From assembly GCF_028453695.1 (NCBI RefSeq), contig NC_135775.1, forward strand, positions 4,464,001-4,528,000: a stretch of 64,000 bases of DNA, in the 5' to 3' direction. This document shows, in pieces, positions 12,000-24,400 of this stretch (within the stretch, counting starts at the first letter, position 1; every line of letters starts with the position of its first letter). Under the pieces are notes generated by a model. It did not search any database. It saw nothing but the letters and a program-made list of their open reading frames with translations, and had not been told where the DNA came from. The position numbers were made by a program, and so were the translations under genes. This DNA is from Augochlora pura. Lineage: Eukaryota > Arthropoda > Insecta > Hymenoptera > Halictidae.

Positions 12000-12960
12000 A
12001 CTTGACTTTTCACCGTTTATGGTATAATGTAAAACGTTAACTCAGAAATTTAATTCTCTACGATTGGTTAATAGTAATTCATAATTTCAAGAGTTTTAAT
12101 ATTGAAAATTTATTATAATTAAAAGAGAGTTATTTTAAGTAGTGGGAGCTTAAATAATGTGTTGCAGTAATTGATACATAAATTTATGGACGATTTTAAG
12201 TATAGTCAAAGATATTTTTTTTCGAAGAGGTTTTTTAGTTTAATTATAAAAATCGATTGAATGTAGCTTCTTCTTAAAAATCGTATCCTAAATATATCAT
12301 TAACAGAATTTACGTCATTTATGTTAATAGTAAAGAGTATTATAATTACACTATCAAAAAAGAGTCCATAATTACATTATTAACACATCACCCTTCCACC
12401 TAAACTAAAATTTTCAAATACTAATCAAAGTCACATAACTTTGCCTTGCAATGTCTATTTAATCGAATAAAATGCTTCGAATCCACTCGAATAAAATCCT
12501 CGACTTAATTTAATTCTTTAAAATTTCTAATTTATTAATAGTCAAAATATTAAGAAGCGTCTTATAGGATGCAAACCGTCCTATCGACTCTTAACCACAT
12601 CGAATTGGGAACTGTCGTCCTGCAATAATCTACGCGTTCGACGTCCAGATTTACGGGACGATACGCCTTGAAAAATCAGCATTTCGTTCGTGTATAATTG
12701 TCGCGGAGACGGACAACCGTGAGGCGGTATAGGAGGTGGCCCGACGCACGGCAGGCAGGCAGGCTCGGCACTTTTTCAAGGCTCGTAATGTCGCCGGAAC
12801 GAATACATTCCAGGCTAGCATGTCTCTCTGATGGTATGTTTCTAATTTGCGTGCATGCACCGTGCACCCCATCAGGCGCAGCAAGAATTTAATACACGAA
12901 ACCACGCCTAGGCGAGCCTAGGGGGAGCGTCCTGTGCAAACGGTGGCGTTCAAGCACGCC
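12000..12960. other. AT-rich intron sequence, then short GC-rich segment
   Basis: 12,000-12,560 is AT-rich with no feature seen. 12,560-12,960 is GC-richer, with a short GGCAGGCAGGCAGG run near 12,750. No gene. Confidence 0.5.
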
Positions 12961-12971
12961 ACCGGCCGGGG

Positions 12972-13250
12972 GGCAGAGAGAGAGGGAGAGAGAGATAAAG
13001 AGAGAGAGAGAGAGCGATGGAGATAGAGAGAAAGAGAGAGAGAGCGATGGAGACAGAGAGAGAGAGAGGGAGAGGGATGGAAACAGAGAGAAAGAGAAAG
13101 AGAGAGAGAGAGAGATGGAGAGAAGGAGAGACAGGGAGAGAGAATTAGTGAGTGAGAGAATTAGACAAATAGGAGCGAGAGCGAGAGAGAATTAGAGCGA
13201 CAGAGCAAGAGAGAGAGAGAGGCGAAGGGAATCAGAGCGAGAGAGAAGCC
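12972..13250. repeat. Long polypurine (GA-rich) tract, about 280 bp
   Basis: The plus strand is almost entirely purine: AGAGAGAG runs separated by GATGGA, GGAGA and AAAGA variants. Sub-units such as GAGAGCGATGGAGA recur, suggesting slippage and local duplication. Strand-asymmetric mirror-like purine tracts of this length can adopt triplex DNA. Confidence 0.9.
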
Positions 13251-13269
13251 CGAGAGTCACGAGCATGCG

Positions 13270-14980
13270 ACAATCTCCGCACGACCGAACAAAGGAGCAG
13301 TCCAATAACGTAATTACTTTCGATGGTCTCTCCAGAAACTGTTCACACTTGGCGCGGGACACGCGCGTGCACGCACCGGGGCCGCGGAGCGGAGCGTAGC
13401 GAGCCGAACACGCACGCACGTATATATCTCTCTCCGTGTCATTTGCTCGCGCCGGAAAGCTTTTATGGTCCATTTCCGTTGACGTTTTTGCACGATCCGC
13501 GACCGTCCCAGCCAGTGAATCTAACAAGTCTAGTTAGTCGTCGAACAAGCCCTATCTAATTCCTACCGATACGCTCTCGGACCGTTCCGCGCGCAACTTC
13601 TCGCGTATTACCACCGGCGAGTACTCGTTTCTGCGAACGACGCGTTACAAGCCGCGGAAACAGTATTTAGCGACCCGCCTCCGGATATTAGTTCAACCAC
13701 ACGCGCACCACTTGTCCGAGGATTTATTTGTTTCGGCGACGATTCGGGGAAAAGTGCGCGCGGAAACGTTTATCTCGCGCGGATACTTTGCGGATACCAT
13801 GCGGAATTGCAGTGTTTTCTAGGTTCGTTTATGGTGTTCAGTGATGTGTGTTACATCGATGGTACGCGGCTGTGTAGTTATTTGGTGGTTTGAGATGATG
13901 GGTTTAATGACTAAAGAATATGTTGCCTTTGGAAAGAATGAGATTTTGTAGAAATGTGGTATAGAAGGAAGTAAATAAGTTAGTTCGGTAGAATAATGAA
14001 TAATTGATAGATTGAACATTTTTGCGCAAGATAGAAATTATTTTCGAGAGTTTTAACAAAGAGGAGTTAGATACAAATTTATTTTTTTCTTTAATATTGA
14101 AGTGGTTACAAATTTTAATATTTTTCTTATTTTACAAAATGAATTTTTAATGAAAAAGGGAATTTATATGTTTACTGTCAACAGTTACATTATATGTTTA
14201 TGCGAATAGTTGTAATCGAAAGATAAATAATCGAAACACCAGAGTAACAAGCTTCAGAAATACCTGTTCAATAATTTCATGAAACGCGATGTATTTCGCA
14301 GCAAGGAATACGCAATTCCACGTCGCAATCCGGTCAGTAATACATCGTTCTCGTCTCGGCTCTTCTCCCGTGGTTTCGAAGCAGCTCGCCGAGCACGGCC
14401 CCGTAGGTTTAAGAGATAAACGCGTATAAAAGAGTAAACTCGGAGATATTTACGTTAGTCTAACCAATTATTGTGCATCCCGTGGCCCCGAGACTCGCTC
14501 CGGGTAAACTGTTCGGCATTCGATGCTCCTCTTGCCCGAGCCTCGCTCGGGATAAGCTGTTAAGGGGTTAAATATTGATAAAAGACGAACAAACTTTGAT
14601 TTCGATTTAAGAGAGACGCGAGCAACACTCGCGGTTTACACAATACGTTTGAAATCGTCATGTGCCCGACTCGTTAGGAAAGGGGTTAATGGCCCTGACA
14701 AGTAGACCGAGCATATGCGAAATGAAAAATTGTTTGCATTATTTGTTAGAAGTCGATATTGCACAGAGATTGATTCTACAATTTTTGACTATTTTATATT
14801 TGTTATATTCAATTCTGTCGTGAATTAATATTATTTATATTTATTAATAGCACATTTAACATAGCATAATATATTTTTATATTTCATTTATATTATATTT
14901 AGGTATAATATATTTTTATATTTTATTTATATCATATTTATACTGTATTTATATTATGTTTTAGTATAATATATTTTGTA
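13270..14980. other. Non-coding intron 1 sequence
   Basis: 13,270-13,800 is GC-rich and 13,820-14,300 AT-rich. 14,460-14,700 contains two GGGGTTAA strings (near 14,570 and 14,687) that resemble ends of TTAA-type elements, but I could not pair them into an element. Confidence 0.45.
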
Positions 14981-14983
14981 TAT

Positions 14984-15124
14984 TTAACCCTTGTTTTCTG
15001 AATACGAAATTGATTCTTGTCACTCATAAAAATTAAATTGTCACAATAAAAATTATCTTGAGACGTGATAGAACAATTTTAGTGGTGCCTCAGAGTCACT
15101 CACCACTTGAGTGTAAACGGTTAA
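14984..15124. mobile_element. TTAA-flanked MITE-like element, family A, diverged/short copy
   Basis: TTAA is present at both ends. The right end carries the family A signature (TTTTAGTGGTGCCTCAGAGT then an ACTTGAGTG-type end). The left end (TTAACCCTTG) matches only in the first bases, and the copy is about 141 bp against about 247 bp for the two better copies, so it is probably internally deleted. Confidence 0.55.
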
Positions 15125-16305
15125 TATAACATTATATATATAATAATATTTATATCTTCATTATTTTAAATTTATTCATTTATTTCTCTTATATACATCG
15201 CTAAAAACGTATATTCACAGTAAAGAAAAAAATCCCAAATATTACTATTCGCCATAAACGCAAAATATCCAGTCTAATCACGATCTCGAGCATCTCTCTT
15301 AAATATTATCCTCCCTCGCCGCAATACTTTCCGCGGCGATCGAAAATATCCCCGAGCCGCGTCAAAGGCGCGGCATCCAGCGGCGAGCTATAAATATACA
15401 TTTAACAGAAGAAACGTCGCCGGATTTCGGTTTTTGCGATTGAAATCGCAACAGGAGATTGTTCCGGCGATACAGGGCGTTAAAGCGCAAGCGTGTTTCT
15501 CGATCGATCACCCCGCTTTATATCTCGTTAAGGAGATTTCATCGGGGGAGAGCGGCGACGGCGGCGTAGGGGCCAGGCGCGTTGTCCGACTAATTCCGTA
15601 AACTATTCAATATTTGCATACGCGTACAATAACCGCGGCGTCAAGGGTTTAATGATGTGTTAGCTGGATCCTTTAGAGGCCGGTATATGCCCCTTATGCA
15701 CTCTTGTCCGCGTGCCGATCCAACGTCAAACACTTTAACACGCTTTATCGAGCACGATTGGCTGCTTCTGTGGTCGCGAGATCGGATAGATAGTCCGTCG
15801 GGCTAAGGGGGAGCCAATGGCTACCGATCATTTCTTCACGACCGACCTACGAACCTCCCGCGATGATTATGCAACTTCGACGTCTACCGTTTCGGCGGCC
15901 CAACCATAACGCCGTTGGGCTGAAGACGATGACTAGACGAATTTTACGACTGTCTTCGCGAGCACCGAGTGGTATTACGTTGTGATCGCTTCGAGGAGAG
16001 AGACGTCATTGTGTTGTCATTGTCCTTGGCAGCTGGGTAAATATTTCTCGACGATCTTTGCGCTGTTTTACAGCGTTTGTTACAACTAATTCGATCGTTA
16101 CGACGATCTTTTTATTCTTGAATTTATGGTGAAAGGGAACATGATCGATGTTGGCCTCCGCATCTTCCTCTTTGCTATTCGTTTTAGAACAATTCTACTA
16201 TGATTTGTTGTTTAGCGATGTTAATCGGTTTCGGAAAATAGTAATTTATTTCACATCGTCCTTCGACTTGGAAATAAAAAGGAAGAATTTTGGAGGAGGC
16301 AATTG
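15125..16305. other. Non-coding intron 1 sequence
   Basis: AT-rich to about 15,290, then GC-rich with no recognisable coding. A POU-type ATTTGCAT octamer occurs near 15,611; as a single short motif it is not evidence of function. Confidence 0.45.
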
Positions 16306-16561
16306 TTAAATTGAGTCGCGAGGCTCTAATAATCGTACAATTTTCTTATAATTACTACGATCAGAATTTATTCGATCTTCACTAATTTCACAGAAGAACA
16401 AGGAATTTTATATTCATTCTATGCTTCTACATCTACTCGAACATTTAAATATTCCTAACAAGAAAATAAAATTCCAAAAATTTTAAAAACTGATAAACTT
16501 TCATACCTAACAGTCACCAGAAATCTCCATCACGAGTCCTTAGAGTACGTCAAAGGGTTAA
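16306..16561. mobile_element. TTAA-flanked MITE, family B copy
   Basis: The right end reads GTACGTCAAAGGGTTAA. The interior aligns by eye with the reverse complement of the element at 28102-28319: both share AAGGAATTTTATA, ACATTTAAATA or TGTTTAAATA, and CAGAAATCTCCAT or AAAAATCTCCAT in the same order. TTAA lies at both proposed ends, though the left terminal repeat is decayed. No coding capacity. Confidence 0.65.
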
Positions 16562-16952
16562 ACAAAGTGTCAAAGAACTTCGTACGCGAGACAATCGTCT
16601 TCGAATCGTTTCAGTAGACCACCGACATCAAAATGTATAATTTCTCCACCAAAGGATCCCCGTCGCCGCTTTCAAACATATAGAACAATTCGAGCGATCG
16701 TTCGCGGCGCCTCGGCGTCGCATTCAAGCTCGACGGTTTCAGCCTCTCGTATAAGCTCATTATCCAGAGCGTTAGTTAATGCATAGCGTTTCGCGGAAAC
16801 ATCGTTATCGTAGAGAACTGGTTTGAGAACGCGCGCGCGCGCGCGCCTAGTAGGAACCTTCGAAAAACCGTAAAACGGACTATTCGATAAAATATAATAA
16901 AGGGGCGGACTCTTAATTTACTTTGGACTGGGGTAGCTGGACGACCGTCGCG

Positions 16953-17212
16953 AGACTCTAAAATAAGAGATTGGACTCTAAAACAAGAGATCGGACTCTA
17001 AAATAAGAAATCGATCTCTAAAATGAGAGATCGGTCTCTAAAATAAGAGATTGGACTCTAAAATAAGAGATTAGACTCTAAAATAAGAGATCGGACTCTA
17101 AAATAAGAAATCGATCTCTAAAATGAGAGATTGGTCTCTAAAATAAGAGATTGGACTCTAAAATAAGAGATCGGACTCTAAAATAAAAGATCGGTCTCTA
17201 AAATAAGAGACC
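16953..17212. repeat. Tandem repeat, 20-bp unit, about 13 copies
   Basis: The unit is close to GACTCTAAAATAAGAGATCG. Variants alternate between GGACTCTA and GATCTCTA or GGTCTCTA, and a block of several units is itself repeated, giving a hint of higher-order structure. Confidence 0.95.
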
Positions 17213-17529
17213 GTGTGTCCGCGGCGTCGTTATTACAATTCGAAACGGTTCGAAAACAGGATCCGGCTAATTAAGCGGCGACCAGTTTCCGGATCACCGA
17301 TCGCCCCGGCCACCAATTAGTTTCCCTTTCGAGCCGATATTCCTCGGCGCTGACGCGACGTGATGGCCGGGGCCCGCGTTCCCATCGCGAGAAACAAAAC
17401 TGCGACGTCGTGCAGGCATCCGGCGTGCAACGACGGACACCCCCATCTGCAACGGCTATCTCGGTTTCGAGAGAAAATCGGAAACGCGGCCGGTTCGGCC
17501 ATCTTTGTCTCTTTCTTTCCAGTTAGCTG

Positions 17530-17930
17530 TTTTCGCCACTTGCTCTTTCTTCTTCTCTCTCTTGCCGTGGCACGTTGTCTCTTTTGCTCTGGCTCGTTGT
17601 CTCTATTGCTCTTGCTTTCGCTCTCTCTTTTGCTCTGGCTCTCGCTGTCTCTTTTGCTATAGCTGTCACGTTTGCTATAGCATGTCGTCTCTTTTGCTCT
17701 GGCTCGTTGTCTCTCTTGCTCTTGCTCTTGCTTTCGCTCTCTCTTTTGCTTTAGCTGTCTCGTTTGCTATAGCACGTCGTCTCTTTTGCTCTGGCGCGTC
17801 GTCTCCTTTGCTCTGAATTCTTGTCTCTTTTCCTCTTGCTCTCGCTCTCTTTCTCTCTCTTTCTCTTGCACTGGCTTGTCGTCTCTCTTGCTGTCGTCGT
17901 CTCTCTTGCTCCGGCCGGTCGTCTCTCCCT
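17530..17930. repeat. Pyrimidine-rich minisatellite with higher-order structure
   Basis: Degenerate units built on TCTCTTTTGCTCTGGCTCGT and TTGCTATAGC recur. A longer block of roughly 120 bases (GTCGTCTCTTTTGCTCTGGC ... TTTGCTATAGCA) appears at least twice. Leu/Ser-rich open frames over it are a by-product of the repeat. Confidence 0.85.
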
Positions 17931-18284
17931 TTCCCATAGATCTCGGTTCGGTAAAAATAAGGGTAGCTCGCGTGGCACGAAGGCGTCGTCCCCGGCGATT
18001 CCTGGCTCAGTTATCTGCGACTATTAGCGCTTGACTCTATGCAAATTCAGCGGCAGGCTGTAGCGGTGCTGTTCGAGCGGACCCCATAAATTCTGGCGGA
18101 CACGAATGATCTCGCCTTCTGCCCGGTTGTGGTATTCGTGGCCGGTCGTTTGACGACACCGTGAACGTATACCACCGCCGTGTAAGCGTATACGGAAGGT
18201 ATTCGCTTACGTACGCCTTACTTACCTCGATCCGCGGCCTGCGAGACCCGGTCGACACACGCGTGCACTTGCGATCATGCCACT

Positions 18285-18460
18285 CCACCTCTCTCTCCCT
18301 CTATCCCTCTCTCTATCATTCTCTTTCTCTCTCTCTTTTGCTCTCTGTACTTCTCTCTCTTGCTCTCTGTACTTCTCTCTTGCTCTCTGTCTTTCTCTCT
18401 TTTGCTCTCTGTCTTTCTCTCTTTTGCTCTCTGTACTTCTCTCTCTTGCCCCCTCTCCCT
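18285..18460. repeat. CT-rich minisatellite with CTCTTTTGCTCTCTGT units
   Basis: Units of about 23-24 bases containing TTTTGCTCTCTGTCTTTCTC repeat about five times after a plain (CT)n stretch. It shares the TTTTGCTCT core with the array at 17,530-17,930. Confidence 0.85.
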
Positions 18461-18469
18461 CGATCCGTC

Positions 18470-20155
18470 GTTCTCGCCGGCAAGGATGGGATCAAGTTCA
18501 ACGTGTACTTACGAATCCGTGTCAATTTCAACAAACAGGTTTCGTGCCGTCGGTTTCGATTGCTACTCGAAATTAATAAGATGCCAATGAGCGCCACGTT
18601 ATCGTTTCACGCCGGTTGCTCTAACATTGGTACTTGATACTTTGAACCGTTGTACGGAGAACGTTGCAGGCATTTATTTAATTCGGCCTCGTGTCACGGA
18701 AACGGAATTGGCTCGGTTTCCTAGACGGTTCCTTAACCTATTTCTCTCATTTCGGTTTGAGTGACTCATACCATTTTATTATGATCTACTTTGAGCCGAG
18801 TAACCTATCCGAATTTATTCTACTTAATCTTGATTTTATTATATTGTACTCTTATACTTTTGCACACATATTTTACTCTATTTTCTATTTTATCTTCTAT
18901 TATATTATATGCTTCTGGTTTCCGTCTTCTGCAGTCTCTAATTATTTTTATTATTTTTACGTTTTTGTCATCGATACAATGGAAATACTATGGGTCAGAA
19001 AGATCGTTTTAAAATGGCTTCGAATGCAACATATAACAATATTTCCCCCAATACTTGTTAAATCAACGGTACATGAAAAAATACGAAATAGACTATATTA
19101 TGACATCGTTTTTGTCTACAATATATTACATGATACTTTAACGCGTTCCCGGACAGTTTTCCCCGGTTCGCAATATTGGCGCTGGGTCCGCGACAGTTTC
19201 GAAGGTGCTTATAGCGGTTGATCCCATCTCTGCGCGACGCTGATGGGGCCCCGGGCTGTCCTGGGCATGGGCGCGAAGCCCCGGGCGCCCGTATCACGGC
19301 ACGGAACGGTTTAACGCTTCGGTTCCGAGCCACCGAGCATAGACCACCTGCCACCTTGGCTACGTGTAGCGCGAGCGCGGCCGGCCGGCCGGAGAGGGTA
19401 TTTAGTATTCGAGAGGCATCAGGCCCACAGTTCTTCCCACGGCTATTTGGAATCCACTGTGTGTGCGCGCCGTCGAGTACTCTTTCGGTATTCAGCGCTC
19501 GGCGCGCGACCGCTCGACACGCAATGCCTGTCGGTCGCCGCGCGCGCGCGTCGGACAAACGAAAAGAGTCACCGATCGCCGTGTAACCCGATCCCCCCCT
19601 ATCCCTCGCGATCCGCTATATGGGTCCTTTCGCCATCCGCGTTATTTCGATGTCCCTGGCTGGACAGCCGGCCGGCAGCCGGCACCGGGCAGCAGGTTCA
19701 TTGTCGAGGCTATTGCTGCCTACGCTCGGCGTGAACGATTACTACCTGCCGCTGATTGCCCGACGTCTTTCGCCGTGTCTGCCCGTGAATGGATCCTGGC
19801 CGGTCCGCGTCGGTCATTGCGATTTTATTATGTCCTTGTTTAACCGGTTGCCGACCCGCAGAGCCGTTCCACCGCCCTGCCAGTTTCATTAAAGAGCTAT
19901 TAGGGCTCGGGGAGACGCGCGATTAGGACTGCCGTGAGATTTTCGTCGAGTCAATCTCGCCATTGTCTGGATCTTAATGGCCGCTGATTGTCGTGCAAAG
20001 TACGGCTACCAGCTACTGTGGGCGATTCGATCAAACCCGCGTCCCCGGGAAAACTCCAGCTTGAAAAGTTCCTCCTTCGGAGTAATTCGTTCGAACTCGT
20101 TCGCGGGACAGGACGATTTGTATGGTCGAGGTATTTCGATGGTGGAGCAGTGGAA
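18470..20155. other. Non-coding intron 1 sequence
   Basis: 18,690-19,140 is AT-rich with a long but low-complexity open frame. 19,140-19,950 is GC- and CpG-rich with overlapping open frames on both strands. No recognisable protein domain or splice structure. Confidence 0.45.
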
Positions 20156-20285
20156 TTTTGTTGTTTAAATAGAGCTTGACTATTTTCGTGTTTAAAGAGT
20201 GGTATGCAATTTTTATATTTAAATAGGGCTTCACTATTTTTTTGTTTAAATATAGGTTTGCTATTTTTTTTATATAAATGGAGAT
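20156..20285. repeat. Tandem repeat, about 30-bp unit, about 4 copies
   Basis: Copies of TTTAAATAGGGCTT(G/C)ACTATTTT repeat with drift in spacing. The opposite strand reads as LFK..N-type peptide repeats, which are a by-product. Confidence 0.8.
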
Positions 20286-20289
20286 TCAC

Positions 20290-21155
20290 ATATTTATAAT
20301 CGATGACATAAGAAAACAGACACAATTACCATTTTAATTTTTAATACCAATATTACTGTTAATATGGTTTTTAAAAGTTATTGTTTCATGCTAGTAAGAA
20401 TTAATTCGCTTTGATAATTGTTCTACTGTAATTTAAATGATAAAGGTTCAATTATGAATTCGTATATCTGAGGCTATCATAATTTTTCATTACTGACAGC
20501 TTAAAATAATAATAAGTGGTGTCAACTAAAGATCCACAGTCCACTAATAACTACTTAAAAATTACTTTAACAAATATATTTTATCATTGTATTATGTGAT
20601 TTATTTTTAGGTAGAAATCTAGGAGACTAGAAAATAAAATTGACATAACAATTGACCGAATAATTTAATTCGTAAAAAAGTAATTCTGAAATTTATTCAA
20701 CATTCGAGAAAACGGCTACTGCATCATTATCGAGAATGTAAGAATGACCTAATTGCATGCAAAAAGAACGCGTAACCAGGGAAATGATCGTCATGGAACC
20801 ACAAGAGTTAATAACTACTTCTTAGCCGCGATCCGCCGATAAATTACAGTTGCCCGTCGCTGTAGAATATTGAATCTGCAAAACGCGCGGGGCGTAATTA
20901 AATTAACCGGTAGATCAGCGTCCAGCGCCAATAATCAACATCAAATAATTCAAAAGTGTTCATTAGTCGGCGCCGGAATATGTATTTACGCGAATCAATC
21001 CACAATTCAACATAACACAGTAGATACAGTCAACGCATGGTCAGACAGATCAGATATATTACTATGAACATTACCGCAGTCCAATTACATCGCGTGCAAC
21101 AGATCGCCGCGTACATTGCGAGCCCGTTGCCGGTGCTCGAACCGAATTGCAAAAG
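20290..21155. other. AT-rich intron sequence
   Basis: No gene or repeat recognised. Composition rises in GC after about 20,820. Confidence 0.5.
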
Positions 21156-21157
21156 CC

Positions 21158-21445
21158 GTGATCTAGGGACGGCTGTGATCTAGGAACTGCCGTGATCTAT
21201 GAACAATTGTGATTCAGGGACAGTTGGGAGCTGGGAACAATTTTGATCGAGGAATAATTATGGTCTAGGAATAATTACGATCTGGAGAAAGGTGTGTCTA
21301 GGTATGGTTGCGATCTAGGTATAGTAATGATTTAGGAGCAGATGTGAGTTGGGAACTATTATGATCTAGAAATAGTTATGGTCTAAGAATAGTTACGATT
21401 TAGAAAAAGGAGTGATATAGGAACAGTTGTGAGCTGGGAACAATT
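21158..21445. repeat. Tandem repeat, about 20-bp unit, about 14 copies, higher-order organised
   Basis: Units resemble TGTGATCTAGGAACAGTTG. A run of several units starting GATT(C/T)AGG(G/A)(A/G)CAG..GTGAG recurs about 120 bases later, so copies appear to have been duplicated as blocks. Confidence 0.85.
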
Positions 21446-24400
21446 GCAACATAATTACCAAAAATCAAAAGCAAGTTAAATATCATGAAAACCTATGTAA
21501 AACTATTTTACAAAATATTAAAAATCACTAAAAACTATTTCCAAGTGTTAAGAATTATTTAAACTGGTTTTCAGAAACTCGAAAACAGTATAAATCTGTT
21601 CAAAACATTTTTATACAATCGTTTCGTCCGATATCGTTTCTGTCCTTTTAACAACTCAATCGAAATGTTTCATTGGACGCGCACGATCCGTGGAAACGTA
21701 TTTTGACCAGCTTTCAGTACCTAATGCTCCACTTAGCGCGGTGTAAATTGATCGCTCGTCCGCGGAGATCAGCTTCACCGTAACCCGGGGGTCCCCCATT
21801 CCCTTCCGCTTTGCCATTTCGCGGTGCAAGTCGTTCGTGAAATTCCGGATCGGGGACACTCTTTTTTCATTGCCGAGGGAGGGAGGGGGGGAGGGGGGGG
21901 GAGATCGGAACGGTTTTCAAGCCACTTAAGAGCTCGTAAAACAGTCGATCCCGTCGACGGCGAACGATTTTTCCGTATCGCTCGATCCGGTCTTCGCGCG
22001 GTTCCGCGATCCCCCGCCGTTCATTTCTCTCTTCCACGGTTTGTATCGTTCCTCGGCACGGTCCCGGTGTACACGCGTGTACGTTCAACGCTGTCTTCCC
22101 TAGCGGGACAACCGTGTGTGAAATTGGCTCGTGAATTATGTGTAATTTGTCACACTAGCCTGCCAGCGGCGCCGGACCGCGACTTCGCGGTTATAGCAAT
22201 GGCTGCGCCCAACGTAAACGATCCAGCGCGTGCATGTCGCTTCACGTGAAACTGACCTCCTCCCCCTTCCCTCTCGCTTCGACTGTGGCCACCACTGTCA
22301 TGGCAATTATCCTAAAGGTGCGTTTCCACGCGTGTAATGCGCAAGACACGCGACTACCGGCTGGCAAACCGTGTCGCGGCCGGCACCGGTTCCGGCTACC
22401 TGTCCCAACGAACCGTGCCGAAATGCACTTCAGACACTCGAAAAGGGGGCGAACCGGGTCCCCCCCACCCTGCTGATGGATGCGGCCGCGGATCCTATGA
22501 AATCGTTATGCCGGCTCGCTGACCCGTTCGCGTCGCGTTGCTCCGTCCAAATCGAAAAGTTGTGCCGGAAATTTTGCAAGAGAAAGAGATGAAACGATGC
22601 AGAATTCTTTTACGTCAAATGTTTATTTAGTTATATTTATTAAGTTATATTATAAACTTGAAATATTAAAATAAAACGGTAATTTATCCATGTATATTTA
22701 TTATATCGGAAGCATATTATTTATCCATGTATTGCTTTTAATTTTGGTAATAAAATTCGTCCCCCAAGATTTTGAGAAAAAAAGATTGAATCGAAAAAGA
22801 CTAAAGAAATCGTGATTTTCTCGTTAAAATTAATTTTATTTAAAAATCCTGTATAGGGAAGATCAATTTTGCGATCGAATTTAAAATCACCGTATAAAGA
22901 TGTATAATATCTAAGTAAAGAAAAAAAGTTCTTGTCTCCTCCGAATAAATCCAGGAATACTCTCCCTTCTAAGCAATTGTCCTAATTGAAAAATTTCCAA
23001 TCGCAGTGACTGTGAAGGAAATGGTGTCACATCGACATCAAAGGGTTAAAAGATCATCGTAATGAAATTAATACTAATTCCACGGTGTCCCTTACCAGCG
23101 ACCGAATCGAAACTCGTTCCAATCGTATCAATCGCTTCGCAGAAACGCGCCGTCGTTTTTGTAGTCTGACGCGATTTATGCTCGTCCCTCTGTCTCATCA
23201 ATCGCGTAATGCCCGGCCGTACGCGACGCTTCCGTTCCGGCGTAGCCGCGCGGCTTCTTAACGCCGTTTTCATGGAAAGAAGAGGCCGCCGCCGCCGCCG
23301 ATTGAATCGGTTCGCCTCGCGGCGCCGCGCCGATTACCTTCATTATTTTCCCATCAGCCCAATAAAACAGCGCGGACACTACCCCCGGGTCCCGCGCAAT
23401 CTCCCGACGGTGAAGAGATCCACGCAACGACGCGACGATCCGATCCATCAATTTCCTATGCGAGTTCGCGGAGTTCTTGCTTTTTCGTGTCGGGAATCGG
23501 GCGCGGAATGGCTGCGTTACCACGCTCGGCCTGTTACATTAACGGTACAGTCAGTCGGTCAAAGGCGCGCTGCTGCCCCGAGAGCCGGTTACATATTCAT
23601 ACCTAAACGGCCGACGGCGGTTCGCGGAATATTCGGCCACGGAACACCGAGCAACTGTCCTCGGCAAAAATCAAAGTCGTTCGATACGTGAATTTTTTTT
23701 TTTTTTCTTAAACGATCCCGTTGGAATTCGTTATTAAGTTATTTCGATCGCGTTATCGACGATTCGGGGGATAAAAGATGTACTTTGAATTGGTGAAGTT
23801 TTGTTATTTTTTGAAATAATTTTTTGAATTAAAATCTACAGATTTTATGTAGATTTTTCTCTTTGTTGAGTTATTCGGTTTTCTTTTTTCATGGAGTGTT
23901 CTTTTGTTTTTTTTTATTTTAGAATTGTTTTTGGTGCACTTGATTTGTACTTTTTAGCGAGGTTTTATTATCCGCGTAGAAGAAGTGATAATAATCATTT
24001 TAGAAGAGCAATGAGTGAATGTAAAGTGAAGCAATAAAGAGAGATTTAAATGAAAGCTATGATTAACTTGTTAAACAGATTCAACAAGAATTGAGTGACT
24101 TACGTCCATTTATCTCTTTTCGTCGTTGATTACAGTAACGCGTGTATTATTCACTTAATAATTGCTACTATTTTAATAACAATAATCAATTTAAGTCTTT
24201 TAAATACACATCGACGTTATGACACGTATACTTTTTGAATAAATTTACTTTCAAAATAGAAAAACAATATTAATGTAATATTTTAATATTGTATTATAAT
24301 ATTATATCTCTTGCAATAATTAATGCAGACTCCTTTCATCTTGTCTCACATATATACCGCAATGTAACATATCTTATAATTGTATCATTTATTCTACAAA

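Noticed and set aside
18226..18278. Minus-strand ATG followed by a strong donor (GATCGAG/GTAAGT), a possible alternative first exon of the PAN gene
   Set aside because: The donor phase from that ATG does not match the phase 1 acceptor of exon 2, no signal peptide is encoded, and it overlaps no other evidence of transcription.
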